Part shown: in pieces, positions 1-7,925 of the stretch
Position numbering within the stretch: position 1 is the stretch's first letter
Layout: each line of letters begins with the position of its first letter
From: Planctomycetia bacterium
Lineage (GTDB): Bacteria; Planctomycetota; Phycisphaerae; UBA1845; UTPLA1
DNA length: 64,000 nucleotides
Direction of reading: 5' to 3'
Assembly (NCBI GenBank): GCA_015075745.1
Contig: JABTTW010000001.1
Span: forward strand, 2,728,001 to 2,792,000
Translations under genes and position numbers: made by a program
Notes under the pieces: generated by a model
Databases searched by the model: none
What the model saw: only the letters and a program-made list of their open reading frames with translations
Told to the model about the DNA's origin: nothing

Positions 1-1
1 C

Positions 2-145
2 GAGCATTGTGCCGAGGCCGTCCTGGCATTGTTGATGAACGAGCGCAAGTGGTCCGCGTTTTCAACGGCCTCCGCGGCGCATGCCCGGCGAATGTTCTCG
101 TGGGAGCGATTCGCCGTACAAACCACGCGCGCGATTCTCGGTTGA
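2..145 (+). CDS. Glycosyltransferase, C-terminal end (partial, GT4-like)
   Basis: Reading from base 2 gives 47 codons closed by TGA at 143-145; the gene begins outside the window. The fragment contains AVLALLMNERKWSAFSTAS followed by HARRMFSWERFAVQT. This layout (Leu-rich helix, W..FS, then HAR..FSWE.FA..T) is the usual C-terminal helix of GT-B fold glycosyltransferases of families 1/4, which moves back to cover the donor site. That points to a sugar transferase acting in exopolysaccharide, lipid or protein glycosylation. The gene converges on nth with an 18-nt gap. The family call rests on this short tail only; donor and acceptor cannot be told. Confidence 0.6.
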   Translation, partial: EHCAEAVLALLMNERKWSAFSTASAAHARRMFSWERFAVQTTRAILG

Positions 146-163
146 TCCCCCCTGCCCGAAACG

Positions 164-886
164 CTATGCCGAGTTGAACGAGTGCGCCGAGGGACACAAG
201 TCCGCAAGCGTGCAACGGTCGCAGTCAGGCTTTCTCGCCGCGCACACCCGCCGTCCGTGCCAGATCAGCGCATGACCGACAAATGTCCAATCGTCTTGCG
301 GGATTAATTCCATCAGGTCACGCTCGATCCGCACGGCATCCTTGTCATCCTTGGATCGCCAACTGAGTTTCAGCCGGTGCGACAACCGCCCGATGTGCGT
401 GTCGACCACGACGCCTTCATTCTTCTTGAACCATGTGCCGAGAACGACGTTCGCCGTCTTTCTCGCCACGCCGGGAATCTCCAGCAGGTCATCCATGTTG
501 TCCGGCACCTCGCCGCCAAACCTCTCACAGATCACCCGTCCCGCGCCGATGATGTTCCTGGTCTTGTTGCGAAAGAACCCGGTCGATTGAATCAGCTTCT
601 CCAACTCTGCGGGCCTTGCATGCGCGAAGTCCGCCGCCGACTTGTATCGCGCGAATAACTCGGGCGTCACCTTGTTCACCCGATCGTCGGTGCATTGAGC
701 GGACAAAATCGTCGCCACAAGCAGTTGCAGAGCGGACTCGTGACCCAATGCGCAGTCCACGTCCGAGTACAACTTATGAAGTTCGCCGACGATTTTTTCA
801 GCCCGGTCGTGGCGTGAGGCGGCGGATTCCGTGCCGCCGAACTTCTTAATGCCTCCGCGCCGAGTTTTCGGCTTCACCGATTTCAT
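164..886 (-). CDS. nth: Endonuclease III (DNA glycosylase/AP lyase)
   Basis: A 240-residue base-excision repair enzyme that removes oxidised pyrimidines and cleaves the abasic site. The helix-hairpin-helix motif is LEIPGVARKTANVVLG with the catalytic lysine at K143, and the catalytic aspartate is D162 in VVVDTHIGRL. The C-terminal [4Fe-4S] cluster ligands are C215, C222, C225 and C231 in the exact C-x6-C-x2-C-x5-C spacing. The start chosen (MKSVKPKTRR) overlaps the stop of the upstream membrane-protein gene as ATGA at 883-886; the reading frame stays open for 99 more codons upstream, but those read as a shadow of that gene. It is the last gene of a four-gene minus-strand operon. Length and motifs are normal for the family. 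Confidence 0.97.
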   Translation of the reverse strand: MKSVKPKTRRGGIKKFGGTESAASRHDRAEKIVGELHKLYSDVDCALGHESALQLLVATILSAQCTDDRVNKVTPELFARYKSAADFAHARPAELEKLIQSTGFFRNKTRNIIGAGRVICERFGGEVPDNMDDLLEIPGVARKTANVVLGTWFKKNEGVVVDTHIGRLSHRLKLSWRSKDDKDAVRIERDLMELIPQDDWTFVGHALIWHGRRVCAARKPDCDRCTLADLCPSAHSFNSA

Positions 887-1389
887 GACGCACTCCCCGG
901 CGAGCGCCTGTCGCGCTGCGGCATCGCCATTTCGATATTGAGGATGAGTACCAGCACCATCACCGCTTGCGCGATGCGAACGGCCGATGCGTGAAAGGCA
1001 TCGAACGCGGCCTTCACCGCCGCCTCGGCGTCCGGCGCCGCAATGTCCGCCTGCATGTTCGCGATCTTCGGCGTCATCACCATCGCGCTGTACAGCATCA
1101 GTCCCGCAGCACCCAAGATGATCCCCATTCTCACCTTGTCCCGTGTGGCGCGCCGGCCCCTCAGCAGTGATGCGATCTGCCACGCGACAATAACGGCCGC
1201 GCAGGAAATCTGCACCGTATCAAACCGGGAAAAGTTCTTCGCCATCACCTTTCCCGCGATCATATTCGGCCGATCCACATCGACCGTGCGCATCACGGAA
1301 AAGGTCGTCGGCGCGACGATGGCCATCATCACAATCGCACCGAGCCAGATGCCCGCCGCCGTCTGCGCGATCGCCCGAGCAATCGTCAT
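883..1389 (-). CDS. DUF4149-like integral membrane protein
   Basis: A 168-residue protein with about four hydrophobic segments: near residues 5-25 (ARAIAQTAAGIWLGAIVMMA), 60-75 (VQISCAAVIVAWQIA), 85-105 and 140-155. The layout, with an early A-x-GIWLG segment and a middle GLMLYSAMVMTPKI segment, resembles the small DUF4149/TMEM205-like family of unknown function. The start is set by an ATGA overlap with the moaD-moaE stop (1386-1389), and its own stop overlaps nth in the same way, so it is translationally coupled on both sides. No catalytic residues are apparent. The family call is by pattern and could be wrong; that it is a membrane protein is secure. Confidence 0.7.
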   Translation of the reverse strand: MTIARAIAQTAAGIWLGAIVMMAIVAPTTFSVMRTVDVDRPNMIAGKVMAKNFSRFDTVQISCAAVIVAWQIASLLRGRRATRDKVRMGIILGAAGLMLYSAMVMTPKIANMQADIAAPDAEAAVKAAFDAFHASAVRIAQAVMVLVLILNIEMAMPQRDRRSPGSAS

Positions 1390-2060
1390 GAACACGTGGG
1401 GTCCACCCATTCTGCCGAGCCATCGGCCCAGATGTTTTTCTTCCAGATCGGCGCGTCCGCCTTCACCTTGTCTACAATCCATCGGCAGGCGTCGAACGCT
1501 TCCACCCGATGCGCACTCGCGACGACGACAAGGATCGACGCCTCGCCCAGCAAGATGCGCCCCAGTCGATGGTGGACCGCCGCATCCAGAACGCCAAATT
1601 TCTCGACCGCCTTCTTCCGCGCGGACTCCATCTGCTCCAGCGCCATCTCCTCATACGCCTCATACTCCAGCGCCGTCAGCGGCTTGCACCCGTCCAACTC
1701 CGCCCGAACGGTCCCCACAAACGTCGCAATGGCCCCCGCGTCCGGCCGCATCAACTCCGCCACCACCGCATCCGTGACAAGCGGCTCCCTCGTCAGTCCC
1801 ACGCGCGGCGCAGGCGCGCCCCCCGACACCGGCGGAATCACCGCGATCTCATCGCCGTCCTGGACGACGTGGCTCAGCGGGACGAATGTCCGATTCACCG
1901 CCAGCCGAATCCCCAGTGACTGTCCCAGCTTCGGATATTTCTCCGCCAGCCTGCCCGCCACGCCGCCGACCGTCTCGCCCGCCGCGATCTCAAGCGAAGT
2001 CTGTTCAACCTCCGCTCGATCTTTCGCCGGGCCGTAAAACTTTACGATGACATTAGCCAT
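1386..2060 (-). CDS. Fused molybdopterin synthase, MoaD-MoaE
   Basis: A 224-residue fusion of both subunits of molybdopterin synthase, which inserts the dithiolene sulfurs into precursor Z (cPMP) in molybdenum cofactor synthesis. Residues 1-81 are a ubiquitin-like MoaD domain ending IPPVSGG, so the diglycine (G80-G81) that must be a free C-terminus for thiocarboxylation is internal. A short linker (82-95) leads to MoaE: FVGTVR near 114-119, the H184-R185 pair, and K200 and K207 in KADAPIWKKN, with the same 7-residue spacing as E. coli K119/K126. All catalytic residues are kept. The fusion resembles mycobacterial MoaX, which is cleaved after the diglycine. An AAGGTGAT ribosome site lies about 8 nt before the ATG. 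No other moa gene is in the window. Confidence 0.93.
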   Translation of the reverse strand: MANVIVKFYGPAKDRAEVEQTSLEIAAGETVGGVAGRLAEKYPKLGQSLGIRLAVNRTFVPLSHVVQDGDEIAVIPPVSGGAPAPRVGLTREPLVTDAVVAELMRPDAGAIATFVGTVRAELDGCKPLTALEYEAYEEMALEQMESARKKAVEKFGVLDAAVHHRLGRILLGEASILVVVASAHRVEAFDACRWIVDKVKADAPIWKKNIWADGSAEWVDPTCS

Positions 2061-2074
2061 AACGTCGCATCACC

Positions 2075-3121
2075 TTATTCCTTCTCCGTGTCGATCTCAA
2101 ATGCGCCGGGATTCTGCCCCAGCCAATCCGCCTTGCGCCGGAGCATCTTCAGAAACTCAAAACCATCCAGCCCGGCAAAGGTTCCGCGCTTCAGGATCGG
2201 CGAGATGACCTGCGCGATGAGCGCCTCCTGCATCAGAAACCGCAGCGTGCGAATCTCCGCATGGGTCAGGGTGTTCATCTCGTCATAGCCGTGCAGAAAG
2301 CGAATGATCCTCGCCTCGTCGGCCCGAGCCTCCCATGCGGACAGGTCGCGCGGACCCGTAATCATGGAGAATTGCAGGCATCCGTTGGCGATATCCACCA
2401 CGCGCGGGGCGACCCGTGCCGCGTCGTAGTCGATGACCGCGACCACGTGCTGCTTGTCGAAGATCAGGTTTCCGGGATGCCAGTCGGCATGGATGATCTG
2501 CGGCTCCCACTTGAGCAGGCCCAGCTCGTTGGCCTGCGCCGCCGCCATGGCGTACGTCTCGCGGAGCGAACCGATGGTCGCCGCGAGTTCATCCTCATGC
2601 CCCACCGCCGAAGGGCGCTTCGCGAGGACGGCCTGCATTCTCCCGATCGAATCATGCACCACCTTCGACCCATGATAGGTGCCCGGCGGCGGCGGATACT
2701 CCGGCTGATAAGCACTCACCAGGGCGTGATAGAGGCCCAGCGTCTTGCCGGACTCGTAGGTCGCCAGCATCCCGCCGTCGTATGGCTCACCATCGATGAA
2801 CTCGTAGACCTCGTAGATGCAGTCGGCGATCTTGAGCATCGAGTTGTTGTCTGCCCGGGTGCCGATCAGGTGCGGCATCGGGAAGTGATGATTGGCCAGG
2901 TAGAGTTGCAGCGCGTGGGTGAAGGCGATCTTGTAGGGGTCGTCCTTGCCCTTGGGTCGGCGCTTGAGCAGGAACTTGCCACGGTCGGTGGTGACCAGAA
3001 TCTTGGCCGCCTGATGCGAGCCGCGGGGGAAATCGCGGAGGTCCACGATCCTGCCGAGATCGTAGTGGCTCAGCACGATGGCCAGTTCCTGCTGATCGAA
3101 GATTGCCCGGGCTTCCGCCAT
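2075..3121 (-). CDS. Aminoglycoside phosphotransferase-like (APH/CotS fold) kinase
   Basis: A 348-residue small-molecule kinase-fold protein. The N-lobe holds KILVTTDRGKFLLKRRP, with the nucleotide-binding lysine expected in FLLKR. The catalytic loop is IIHADWHPGNLIF (Brenner-type HxDxxxxN) and the metal-binding aspartate lies in VAVIDYDAAR. Family members phosphorylate hydroxyls of antibiotics, homoserine, choline or spore-coat sugars; the substrate here cannot be told, and the DYDAA in place of DFE/DFD fits the homoserine kinase II/CotS branch rather than a resistance enzyme. It is the first gene of the operon leading to moaDE (14-nt gap), DUF4149 and nth, and is divergent from mtnP. The order suggests co-transcription but not a shared pathway. 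Confidence 0.85.
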   Translation of the reverse strand: MAEARAIFDQQELAIVLSHYDLGRIVDLRDFPRGSHQAAKILVTTDRGKFLLKRRPKGKDDPYKIAFTHALQLYLANHHFPMPHLIGTRADNNSMLKIADCIYEVYEFIDGEPYDGGMLATYESGKTLGLYHALVSAYQPEYPPPPGTYHGSKVVHDSIGRMQAVLAKRPSAVGHEDELAATIGSLRETYAMAAAQANELGLLKWEPQIIHADWHPGNLIFDKQHVVAVIDYDAARVAPRVVDIANGCLQFSMITGPRDLSAWEARADEARIIRFLHGYDEMNTLTHAEIRTLRFLMQEALIAQVISPILKRGTFAGLDGFEFLKMLRRKADWLGQNPGAFEIDTEKE

Positions 3122-3245
3122 GGCGGTAGTTTACGCGAGTCAATGATGGAGGTAACGGCCGGCGATTTGACGGATTTCCCGGCTCGCCGGATATTGCCGA
3201 CGAACGGCGGATGCGATGGCGCACCCGCGGGAAAGGACACGGCGC

Positions 3246-4133
3246 ATGGCGACGGAGATCATCGGGCTCATCGGCGGCACGGGCCTGGGTCATGCCCTGG
3301 CGGGCGAGATTCGGGGCGCGGCGGTGACGGTGGAGACCCCGTTCGGTCCGCCGAGCGCTCCGATCACGCGGGGGAAGTGGGAGGGTGTTGAGATCGCCTT
3401 CCTTCCGCGGCACGGTCCGAGCCACACCTTCGGGCCATCGGCGGTGCCTTATCGTTCCAATATCTATGCGCTGAAGTCGGTGGGCGTCACGCGGATCATC
3501 GCCAGTGGGGCGACCGGAAGTCTGCGCGAGGAGATTCGCCCGCGCGATCTGGTCATCGCGGACCAGGTCATCGACCGGACGTATCGGCGAAGCTCCAGCT
3601 TTTTCGACGAGCCGGGGATTGCGGCGCATGTTGAGTTCGCGGAGCCGTTTTGTCCGGCGATGCGGCGAATTCTCTTGGACAGCGGGGGGCAGGTGCAAAC
3701 GACGTTGCACGACGGGGGGACTTATGTGTGCATGGAGGGGCCGGCGTTTTCGACGGTGGCCGAGAGCCGGATGCACCGCTCGTGGGGCGGCGACCTGATC
3801 GGCATGACCTGCATGCCGGAGGCGAAGCTCGCCCGGGAGGCGGAGATGTGCTACGCCCTGGTGGCGCTGCCGACCGATTACGACTGCTGGCGTCCTCACG
3901 ACCCGGGGGCCGACCGAACCGCCCTGCTCAAGGAGATCATCCATAACGTCGAGGTCGCCACGGCGAACTCGGTACATCTCATTCGCGCCGCGCTTCGGCG
4001 ATTCGTCGATCAAACTCCCGCGGCCTGCACCTGCCAGAGCGCTTTGGCGATGGCGGTCTGGACGAAGCACGAGGCCATAACGGCCGAGACCCGGCGGCGA
4101 CTCGGACCGATCGCGGCGAAGTACTTCTCATGA
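3246..4133 (+). CDS. mtnP: S-methyl-5'-thioadenosine phosphorylase (MTAP/PNP family)
   Basis: A 295-residue trimeric-type nucleoside phosphorylase. It cleaves methylthioadenosine with phosphate to adenine and methylthioribose 1-phosphate, in methionine salvage and polyamine by-product recycling. Visible marks are the N-terminal phosphate loop IGLIGGTGLG, the RHGPSHTFGPSAVPYRSNIY block, the SGATGSLRE strand, the substrate loop GGTYVCMEGPAFST and the GMTCMPEAKLAREAEMCY region. The ATG at 3246 follows GGGAAAGGACAC, a good ribosome site; an in-frame ATG ten codons upstream lacks one. Its stop overlaps the pgpA start (ATGA 4130-4133). Purine nucleoside phosphorylase activity is the main alternative, but the length and the MEGPAFST block favour MTAP. 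Confidence 0.9.
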   Translation: MATEIIGLIGGTGLGHALAGEIRGAAVTVETPFGPPSAPITRGKWEGVEIAFLPRHGPSHTFGPSAVPYRSNIYALKSVGVTRIIASGATGSLREEIRPRDLVIADQVIDRTYRRSSSFFDEPGIAAHVEFAEPFCPAMRRILLDSGGQVQTTLHDGGTYVCMEGPAFSTVAESRMHRSWGGDLIGMTCMPEAKLAREAEMCYALVALPTDYDCWRPHDPGADRTALLKEIIHNVEVATANSVHLIRAALRRFVDQTPAACTCQSALAMAVWTKHEAITAETRRRLGPIAAKYFS

Positions 4134-4663
4134 CACCATCGCCGCCTGAAACCACCGCCACCGCGCGCACGACCGCGCAGCATGTTCTTTTGTTCGTCGG
4201 CTCGCTTTCGTATGTTGGGTTCGTCCCCTTCGCGTCGGGCACGGTGGCGGTGGCCGTCGTCGGCGTGCCGCTGTATCTGCTGCTGGCGCTGTGGCTCAAG
4301 ATCGGCGTCGGGGCGTACATCGGCTTCACGGTCGCGTTCACCGCCGTGAGCATATATGTCGCGGATCGCACCGACCGCATCCTCAACGAAAAGGACAGCA
4401 AGAAGAACGTCATCGACGAGATTCCCGGTTTTCTGGTAGCGATGATCGCCGTGCCATGCACCTGGCAGCTTGTCGCGGCGGCGTTTTTCCTCGAGCGGGC
4501 CATCGACATCGCCAAAATCTGGCCGGCGAACCTGATCGAGCGCAGGCTGCCCGGCGGATGGGGCGTGGTGCTCGACGACATCGTCGCGGGTTTGTACACG
4601 CTGGCGATCCTGCACGCGGCGGTCCGATTCGCACCGGGCTGGCTGGTGGGGCTCGGCTCGTAG
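4130..4663 (+). CDS. pgpA: Phosphatidylglycerophosphatase A
   Basis: A 177-residue inner-membrane phosphatase that dephosphorylates phosphatidylglycerophosphate to phosphatidylglycerol. Marks of the PgpA family are the G-x-x-P-x-A-x-GT block (YVGFVPFASGTVAV), the acidic DEIPGFLVAM motif that matches the usual DE-x-x-G-x-W/L metal site, and the C-terminal LPGGWGVVLDDIVAGLY with the double aspartate. Several hydrophobic segments lie between them. Translation is coupled to mtnP through a 4-nt overlap. The motif is slightly off the enterobacterial consensus (PFASGT for P-x-x-PGT), but no key acidic residue is missing. Confidence 0.88.
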   Translation: MTPSPPETTATARTTAQHVLLFVGSLSYVGFVPFASGTVAVAVVGVPLYLLLALWLKIGVGAYIGFTVAFTAVSIYVADRTDRILNEKDSKKNVIDEIPGFLVAMIAVPCTWQLVAAAFFLERAIDIAKIWPANLIERRLPGGWGVVLDDIVAGLYTLAILHAAVRFAPGWLVGLGS

Positions 4664-4696
4664 GGCCCTTTCTGAGCGGGTTTTCGCGGCACATCC

Positions 4697-4832
4697 AAGG
4701 TGACATAAGGTGACACAAGCCTCTTGCGGATTGTGGTAACGCTTGTGGCGGGCGCGGGTTGGGGCGGTTCGCGTTTTGGGAGGTTTTGGGAGGAAACGTC
4801 GAAAAGTCGAAACGTCGAAACGTCGAAATTTT
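4697..4832 (+). repeat. Dispersed 135-bp repeat, copy A
   Basis: This is the first of four copies (also 24044-24176, 24317-24451, 51512-51645), all in the same orientation. Each starts with AAGGTGACA (copies B-D vary slightly), passes through TTGTGGCGGGCGCGGGTTGG and GGTTTTGGG(A/T)GG, and ends in short tandem GTCGAAA units such as AAGTCGAAACGTCGAAA. Nothing in it looks coding; the long antisense frames across it (with repeated RRFDVSTF) come from the GTCGAAA units. A looser second block at about 4984-5130 (GAAGGTGACACAG, then GACCGTCGCCAA) resembles the stretch after copy B near 24225-24290. Confidence 0.8.
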
Positions 4833-5235
4833 GAGCGGCGGCGGGGTTGCGCGGGGCATTCGAGAGGGTCCGGAAAAATGCAGAGGCGGCGGTACTGATT
4901 GCGTCGGCGATGGGTGTTGAATTTGATTGGGGGTCCGGATTTTCTGGTACCGCTTGCTGACGCGCGCGGCTCGGATTGGGGGGCCGGCGGGCGAGCAATA
5001 TTGAAGGTGACACAGAGGCGCCAGAGGCCGTCCTGCGTGAATGCAAAGGCGGCGACACAAGGCGAAGCGTGGGCGGCTGGTTGACCGTCGCCAACCCACT
5101 TTGCTACGCCCCATAGGCAAGCCGGCAAGCCGCTTCGGGGCCCAGCGCGGGATGGGTGTAGGTCTTCGCATAGCAAAGGAGATACTTGATCAGCGCTCGC
5201 GCGGATTTTGGGGGAGGGGGCGGTGTTGATCGGCG
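4833..5235. other. Gene-free stretch after repeat A
   Basis: No supported gene. It carries the second repeat-like block (about 4984-5130), with a GGTGACACAG start shared with 24231-24240, and short direct repeats such as GGCAAGCCGGCAAGCCGC. The longer antisense frames here are artefacts of the repeat. Confidence 0.6.
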
Positions 5236-5269
5236 AAATAAAAGCCCCCGGTCAATGACACCGGGGGCT
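5236..5269 (-). terminator. Intrinsic terminator downstream of the PEP-CTERM gene
   Basis: A perfect 10-bp stem, AGCCCCCGGT at 5243-5252 paired with ACCGGGGGCT at 5260-5269, has a 7-nt loop. On the minus strand it is followed by TTTTATTT (5242-5235). It lies about 135 nt past the stop of the PEP-CTERM gene, so that transcript would have a long 3' leader region. Confidence 0.8.
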
Positions 5270-5404
5270 CAGTGTGTCGGGGGTTGGGGTTTTGCGAATA
5301 GCGAGTCGCGCTACGCGGAAGAAAACCCTGGGTGAGTCACCGCGTCTTGTCGGGACAAAACCACCCGATTGCTCCTCTCGCCCGAGAGTTCACTCATCAT
5401 CTAT

Positions 5405-6178
5405 TCACGAACGGGTGCGGCGCGGCCGACGACCCATCTTTACCTGATAAACAAGCAGCGACAGAAGTAACACGGCCGTAGCCGGTTCGGGAATAGGCCC
5501 ATAGGTCGGAGGTGAGACCACCGTGCCGTCGATGACCGATGCGAAGGACGTCGTGAATGCGGGGGCGTCCGTCTGCACGACCAGCAGGGCGCTGTTCGAG
5601 CCGGGCGAAATAAGGCCGGACCCAATCGGGAAGGAAATGAAACTGAAACCCACCACGTCGGCGGTCAGCCGGTCGACATACGCCGGCATAACCCCTCCCG
5701 GCGGCGCCTGGTAACTCGCATCGGTCAGGAAGCCCTGATACCCGTTGACAGTCAGGCGGGAGATCATGTTGACGCTGATGGCATCGGAGGCCAGCAGGTA
5801 CGTGAAGGTGAGGCCGCCGAATGGATTGGACGGATCGCCGGCGATCACGGATGACGTCAGCGTTCCGCTGTAGTTAATGCTGGCGAAGGGCACGGGAACA
5901 CCGCCGGCCACCAACACTCCGCCCGTCGGGTCCGGCTCCGCCGGCGCCGGGAACAGCAGTCCACCAACGCCCAAAGGCGCGGCGCCGGCCGTCACGGAAA
6001 ACGAGAGCACGAGCGCAAGCGCAATCGCCGAGCACCGAACGGCGCCGACGCGCCCGAGCGCACAACGACTGATTGCTCTCGCCGCCATCGAATCGTGGAA
6101 GGACAACGGCTTTGAAAAAATGGACGGCGACGAATGTCGCCCCGATACAAGGCAACACGGATTGGCCCTTAGATACAT
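5405..6178 (-). CDS. PEP-CTERM sorted secreted protein
   Basis: A 257-residue exported protein. A long N-terminal leader includes a hydrophobic stretch (SAIALALVLSFSVTAGAA, about residues 51-68). The middle is beta-rich, Gly/Ser/Pro-rich and without Cys pairs. The C-terminus is a canonical PEP-CTERM tag: PIPEPATAVLLLSLLVYQ, then the basic tail KMGRRPRRTRS. Such tags direct exosortase/EpsH processing and usually go with exopolysaccharide or biofilm matrix. The start at 6178 is set by AAGGAGG at 6190-6196, 11 nt upstream; a later in-frame Met (MAARAIS) would give a shorter, more usual signal peptide. The molecular role is unknown. The gene has its own terminator and lies downstream of a LuxR-type regulator. 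No exosortase gene is in the window. Confidence 0.85.
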   Translation of the reverse strand: MYLRANPCCLVSGRHSSPSIFSKPLSFHDSMAARAISRCALGRVGAVRCSAIALALVLSFSVTAGAAPLGVGGLLFPAPAEPDPTGGVLVAGGVPVPFASINYSGTLTSSVIAGDPSNPFGGLTFTYLLASDAISVNMISRLTVNGYQGFLTDASYQAPPGGVMPAYVDRLTADVVGFSFISFPIGSGLISPGSNSALLVVQTDAPAFTTSFASVIDGTVVSPPTYGPIPEPATAVLLLSLLVYQVKMGRRPRRTRS

Positions 6179-6196
6179 GAGTGATCTCCCCTCCTT

Positions 6197-6624
6197 AAGG
6201 TGATCCCCGCCGCAGCGATTCGTGCGACGCGCACGTCTCTCCCCATGGCATTTCAATTCATACTACGAGTTCGACTACCGCGTTACTAGCTGACTATAGT
6301 GCTAGTACTGCCGAAAATCGGAATGTTCGCTACCAATTGTGACGATCAATCTCTTCGTTCGAAGCGCCCTACCAATCCATATAGATAGCCATCGATCCGC
6401 GCTATCGAGCTTGTATATCGGCGTCAAAACGACCACTGCAGGCTGCTGGAGGCGAATCGCCCTCTCTTTAGACAGCTAACAATTGTGTCAGAAAGGCGGC
6501 ACCGGCAACGAGCCTGAAAAATCCAATGGGCGAATTCAATTTAGATACGACCAATAATTCGCGGCAATATCGGCGATCGCTCTTGTCACCGGTGGAACAG
6601 TCGCTTTACCGTGACCGAACAGCG
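6197..6624. other. Intergenic region between LuxR-type gene and PEP-CTERM gene
   Basis: About 430 bp of visibly more AT-rich sequence than the flanks, upstream of the PEP-CTERM gene. I see no gene. It should hold the promoter of the PEP-CTERM gene, but no clear -35/-10 pair stands out. Confidence 0.5.
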
Positions 6625-6966
6625 TTATTTGCACGCGATCGCGTGCTTCCAGATGTGAAGGACCACATCCAGCTTATCGCTCGTGCCCGTCTTGCGGTGG
6701 AGGTTACGCAGGTGGAACCGGACGGTAGATATGGCAAGCTTTAGAGTGCGGGCGATCGTTTCATTTTTCAGGCCGCAGCAGATAAGGGTTACGATTTGGA
6801 TCTCGCGCGGCGTGAGGTCAAAGCTGGCGGCGAAGCTGCAAATCGCCGGCTGTGCGCCTGGCGGCAGCCGGGCGCCATCATGGAGCCATCCGAAGTCGCC
6901 CATCGGAGGCAACCCCTTCGGCAATTGAGGACCGTTTGTCCTAAGACCTTCATTCATCCGTGTCAC
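6625..6966 (-). CDS. LuxR-type HTH transcriptional regulator (stand-alone DNA-binding domain)
   Basis: A 113-residue protein whose C-terminal half is a GerE/LuxR helix-turn-helix: LTPREIQIVTLICCGLKNET, then IARTLKLAISTVRFHLRNLH and RKTGTSDKLDVVLH. The TPRE, the G-x-x-N-x-x-IA and the T-V-R-x-H recognition helix are all present. The first 50 residues are Gly/Pro-rich with no receiver, PAS or autoinducer domain, so the protein is either a minimal regulator or the 3' part of a longer gene. The start is GTG (6966) or ATG (6957); neither has a clear ribosome site. An inverted repeat abuts the start. The nearest downstream gene is the PEP-CTERM protein, a plausible target. Confidence 0.8.
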   Translation of the reverse strand: MTRMNEGLRTNGPQLPKGLPPMGDFGWLHDGARLPPGAQPAICSFAASFDLTPREIQIVTLICCGLKNETIARTLKLAISTVRFHLRNLHRKTGTSDKLDVVLHIWKHAIACK

Positions 6967-7015
6967 CCGGCCATGACAGGTTTCAACTGTATGCGCTGAC
7001 CGGCGTCATGGCCGG
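6967..7015. promoter_or_regulatory. Inverted repeat at the start of the LuxR-type gene
   Basis: CCGGCCATGAC (6967-6977) and GTCATGGCCGG (7005-7015) form perfect 11-bp arms separated by 27 nt, directly against the GTG start of the regulator at 6966. It could be a dimer operator for autoregulation or an RNA hairpin in the leader. Function is inferred from position only. Confidence 0.5.
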
Positions 7016-7920
7016 TCAACTGAACGAATTCCGACGTTGTCCTCCCTCGCTGGATCGATCAGGATCAACTCGCCGTTGTCGAATTGTTCCTGCCGTCCTC
7101 ACCATTCCCCGGGAAGCGCCGCGGCAGTCAGACTGCCGCGGCGAACCTCCCAAGGCCGAGAAAGGAGAAAATCGGATTCACTGGCGCACGTCGGTCTTAT
7201 AGTTACAAGGTACGACCGCCGAGCGTCCTATCCTTTGCAGCGCAGGCACGAAGACTGCGCGTACGCACCGAAAAAACGATGAACTTCCGGCAGAGCGGGC
7301 CGGCGTTGCTTGCACCGGTTTGGCGCGGTTGCCATGAATCACGCCTGCATGGCGTCATGGCAAGCACGCGCAGCATCACTCGACCCCTCGGTCCCCTGGC
7401 CCTTCCTCTCTGGATGCATTCTCACCGGCGATTCGGGCTTGTTCACCGAGCTTATTTTGTGGGTGTCGCCCGACGGAAAAGACTGGTTCGAAAATCGGCA
7501 CGCGCGCGTGCCCGCTAGAGAGCCTCCCTTGCTGCAAATTCGTAGTTGACCCATTTGGCGTTTTCGCGGACGGAAGCGACGCCAAACCACAATTGCAAGT
7601 CGCTGGTGCAATCTTCAACAAAAAGTCGGCGGGGCACAACCTATCGATCTCGATAGGCAGTGGAGAATGGGCCGCGTGGCGATGTTGTCAGCACGGCGCC
7701 CGATGCCGCAGGTAAGCCGCCCACCGGTGCTGGTTGTGTCGCTTTGTTCGGCCCAGCGGGGCATTAAGTTGAACTTCGCTTGATTGCCGGCCCGGTGACG
7801 TTGAACCTCCTTTTGAACGGCCCTGAACGCCCCCTATCAATATACACCTGGGAATAAACAATGAGAGTCTAAATCTGTGCCTTTTTGACCCGGGCGAAGG
7901 CACCGGCCTGGAAATCCTGC
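7016..7920. other. Gene-poor stretch, no supported gene
   Basis: About 900 bp without a reading frame I can support; open frames on both strands have no recognisable domain and no ribosome sites. A short string, TGTCGCTTTGTTCGG, occurs near 7739 and again near 7987. It looks like decayed accessory DNA before the RAYT locus. Confidence 0.5.
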
Positions 7921-7925
7921 GGGGA

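Noticed and set aside
2261-3391. Plus-strand 376-codon frame opposite the phosphotransferase gene
   Set aside because: Antisense to a gene with kinase motifs and crosses into mtnP; no domain found.
4010-5176. Minus-strand frames of 370-390 codons with repeated RRFDVSTF
   Set aside because: The protein repeats are translations of the GTCGAAA units of the dispersed repeat, and the frames run antisense through pgpA.
7084-7639. Small open frames between the LuxR gene and the RAYT locus
   Set aside because: Overlapping frames on both strands, no domains, no ribosome sites and no codon preference that favours one.
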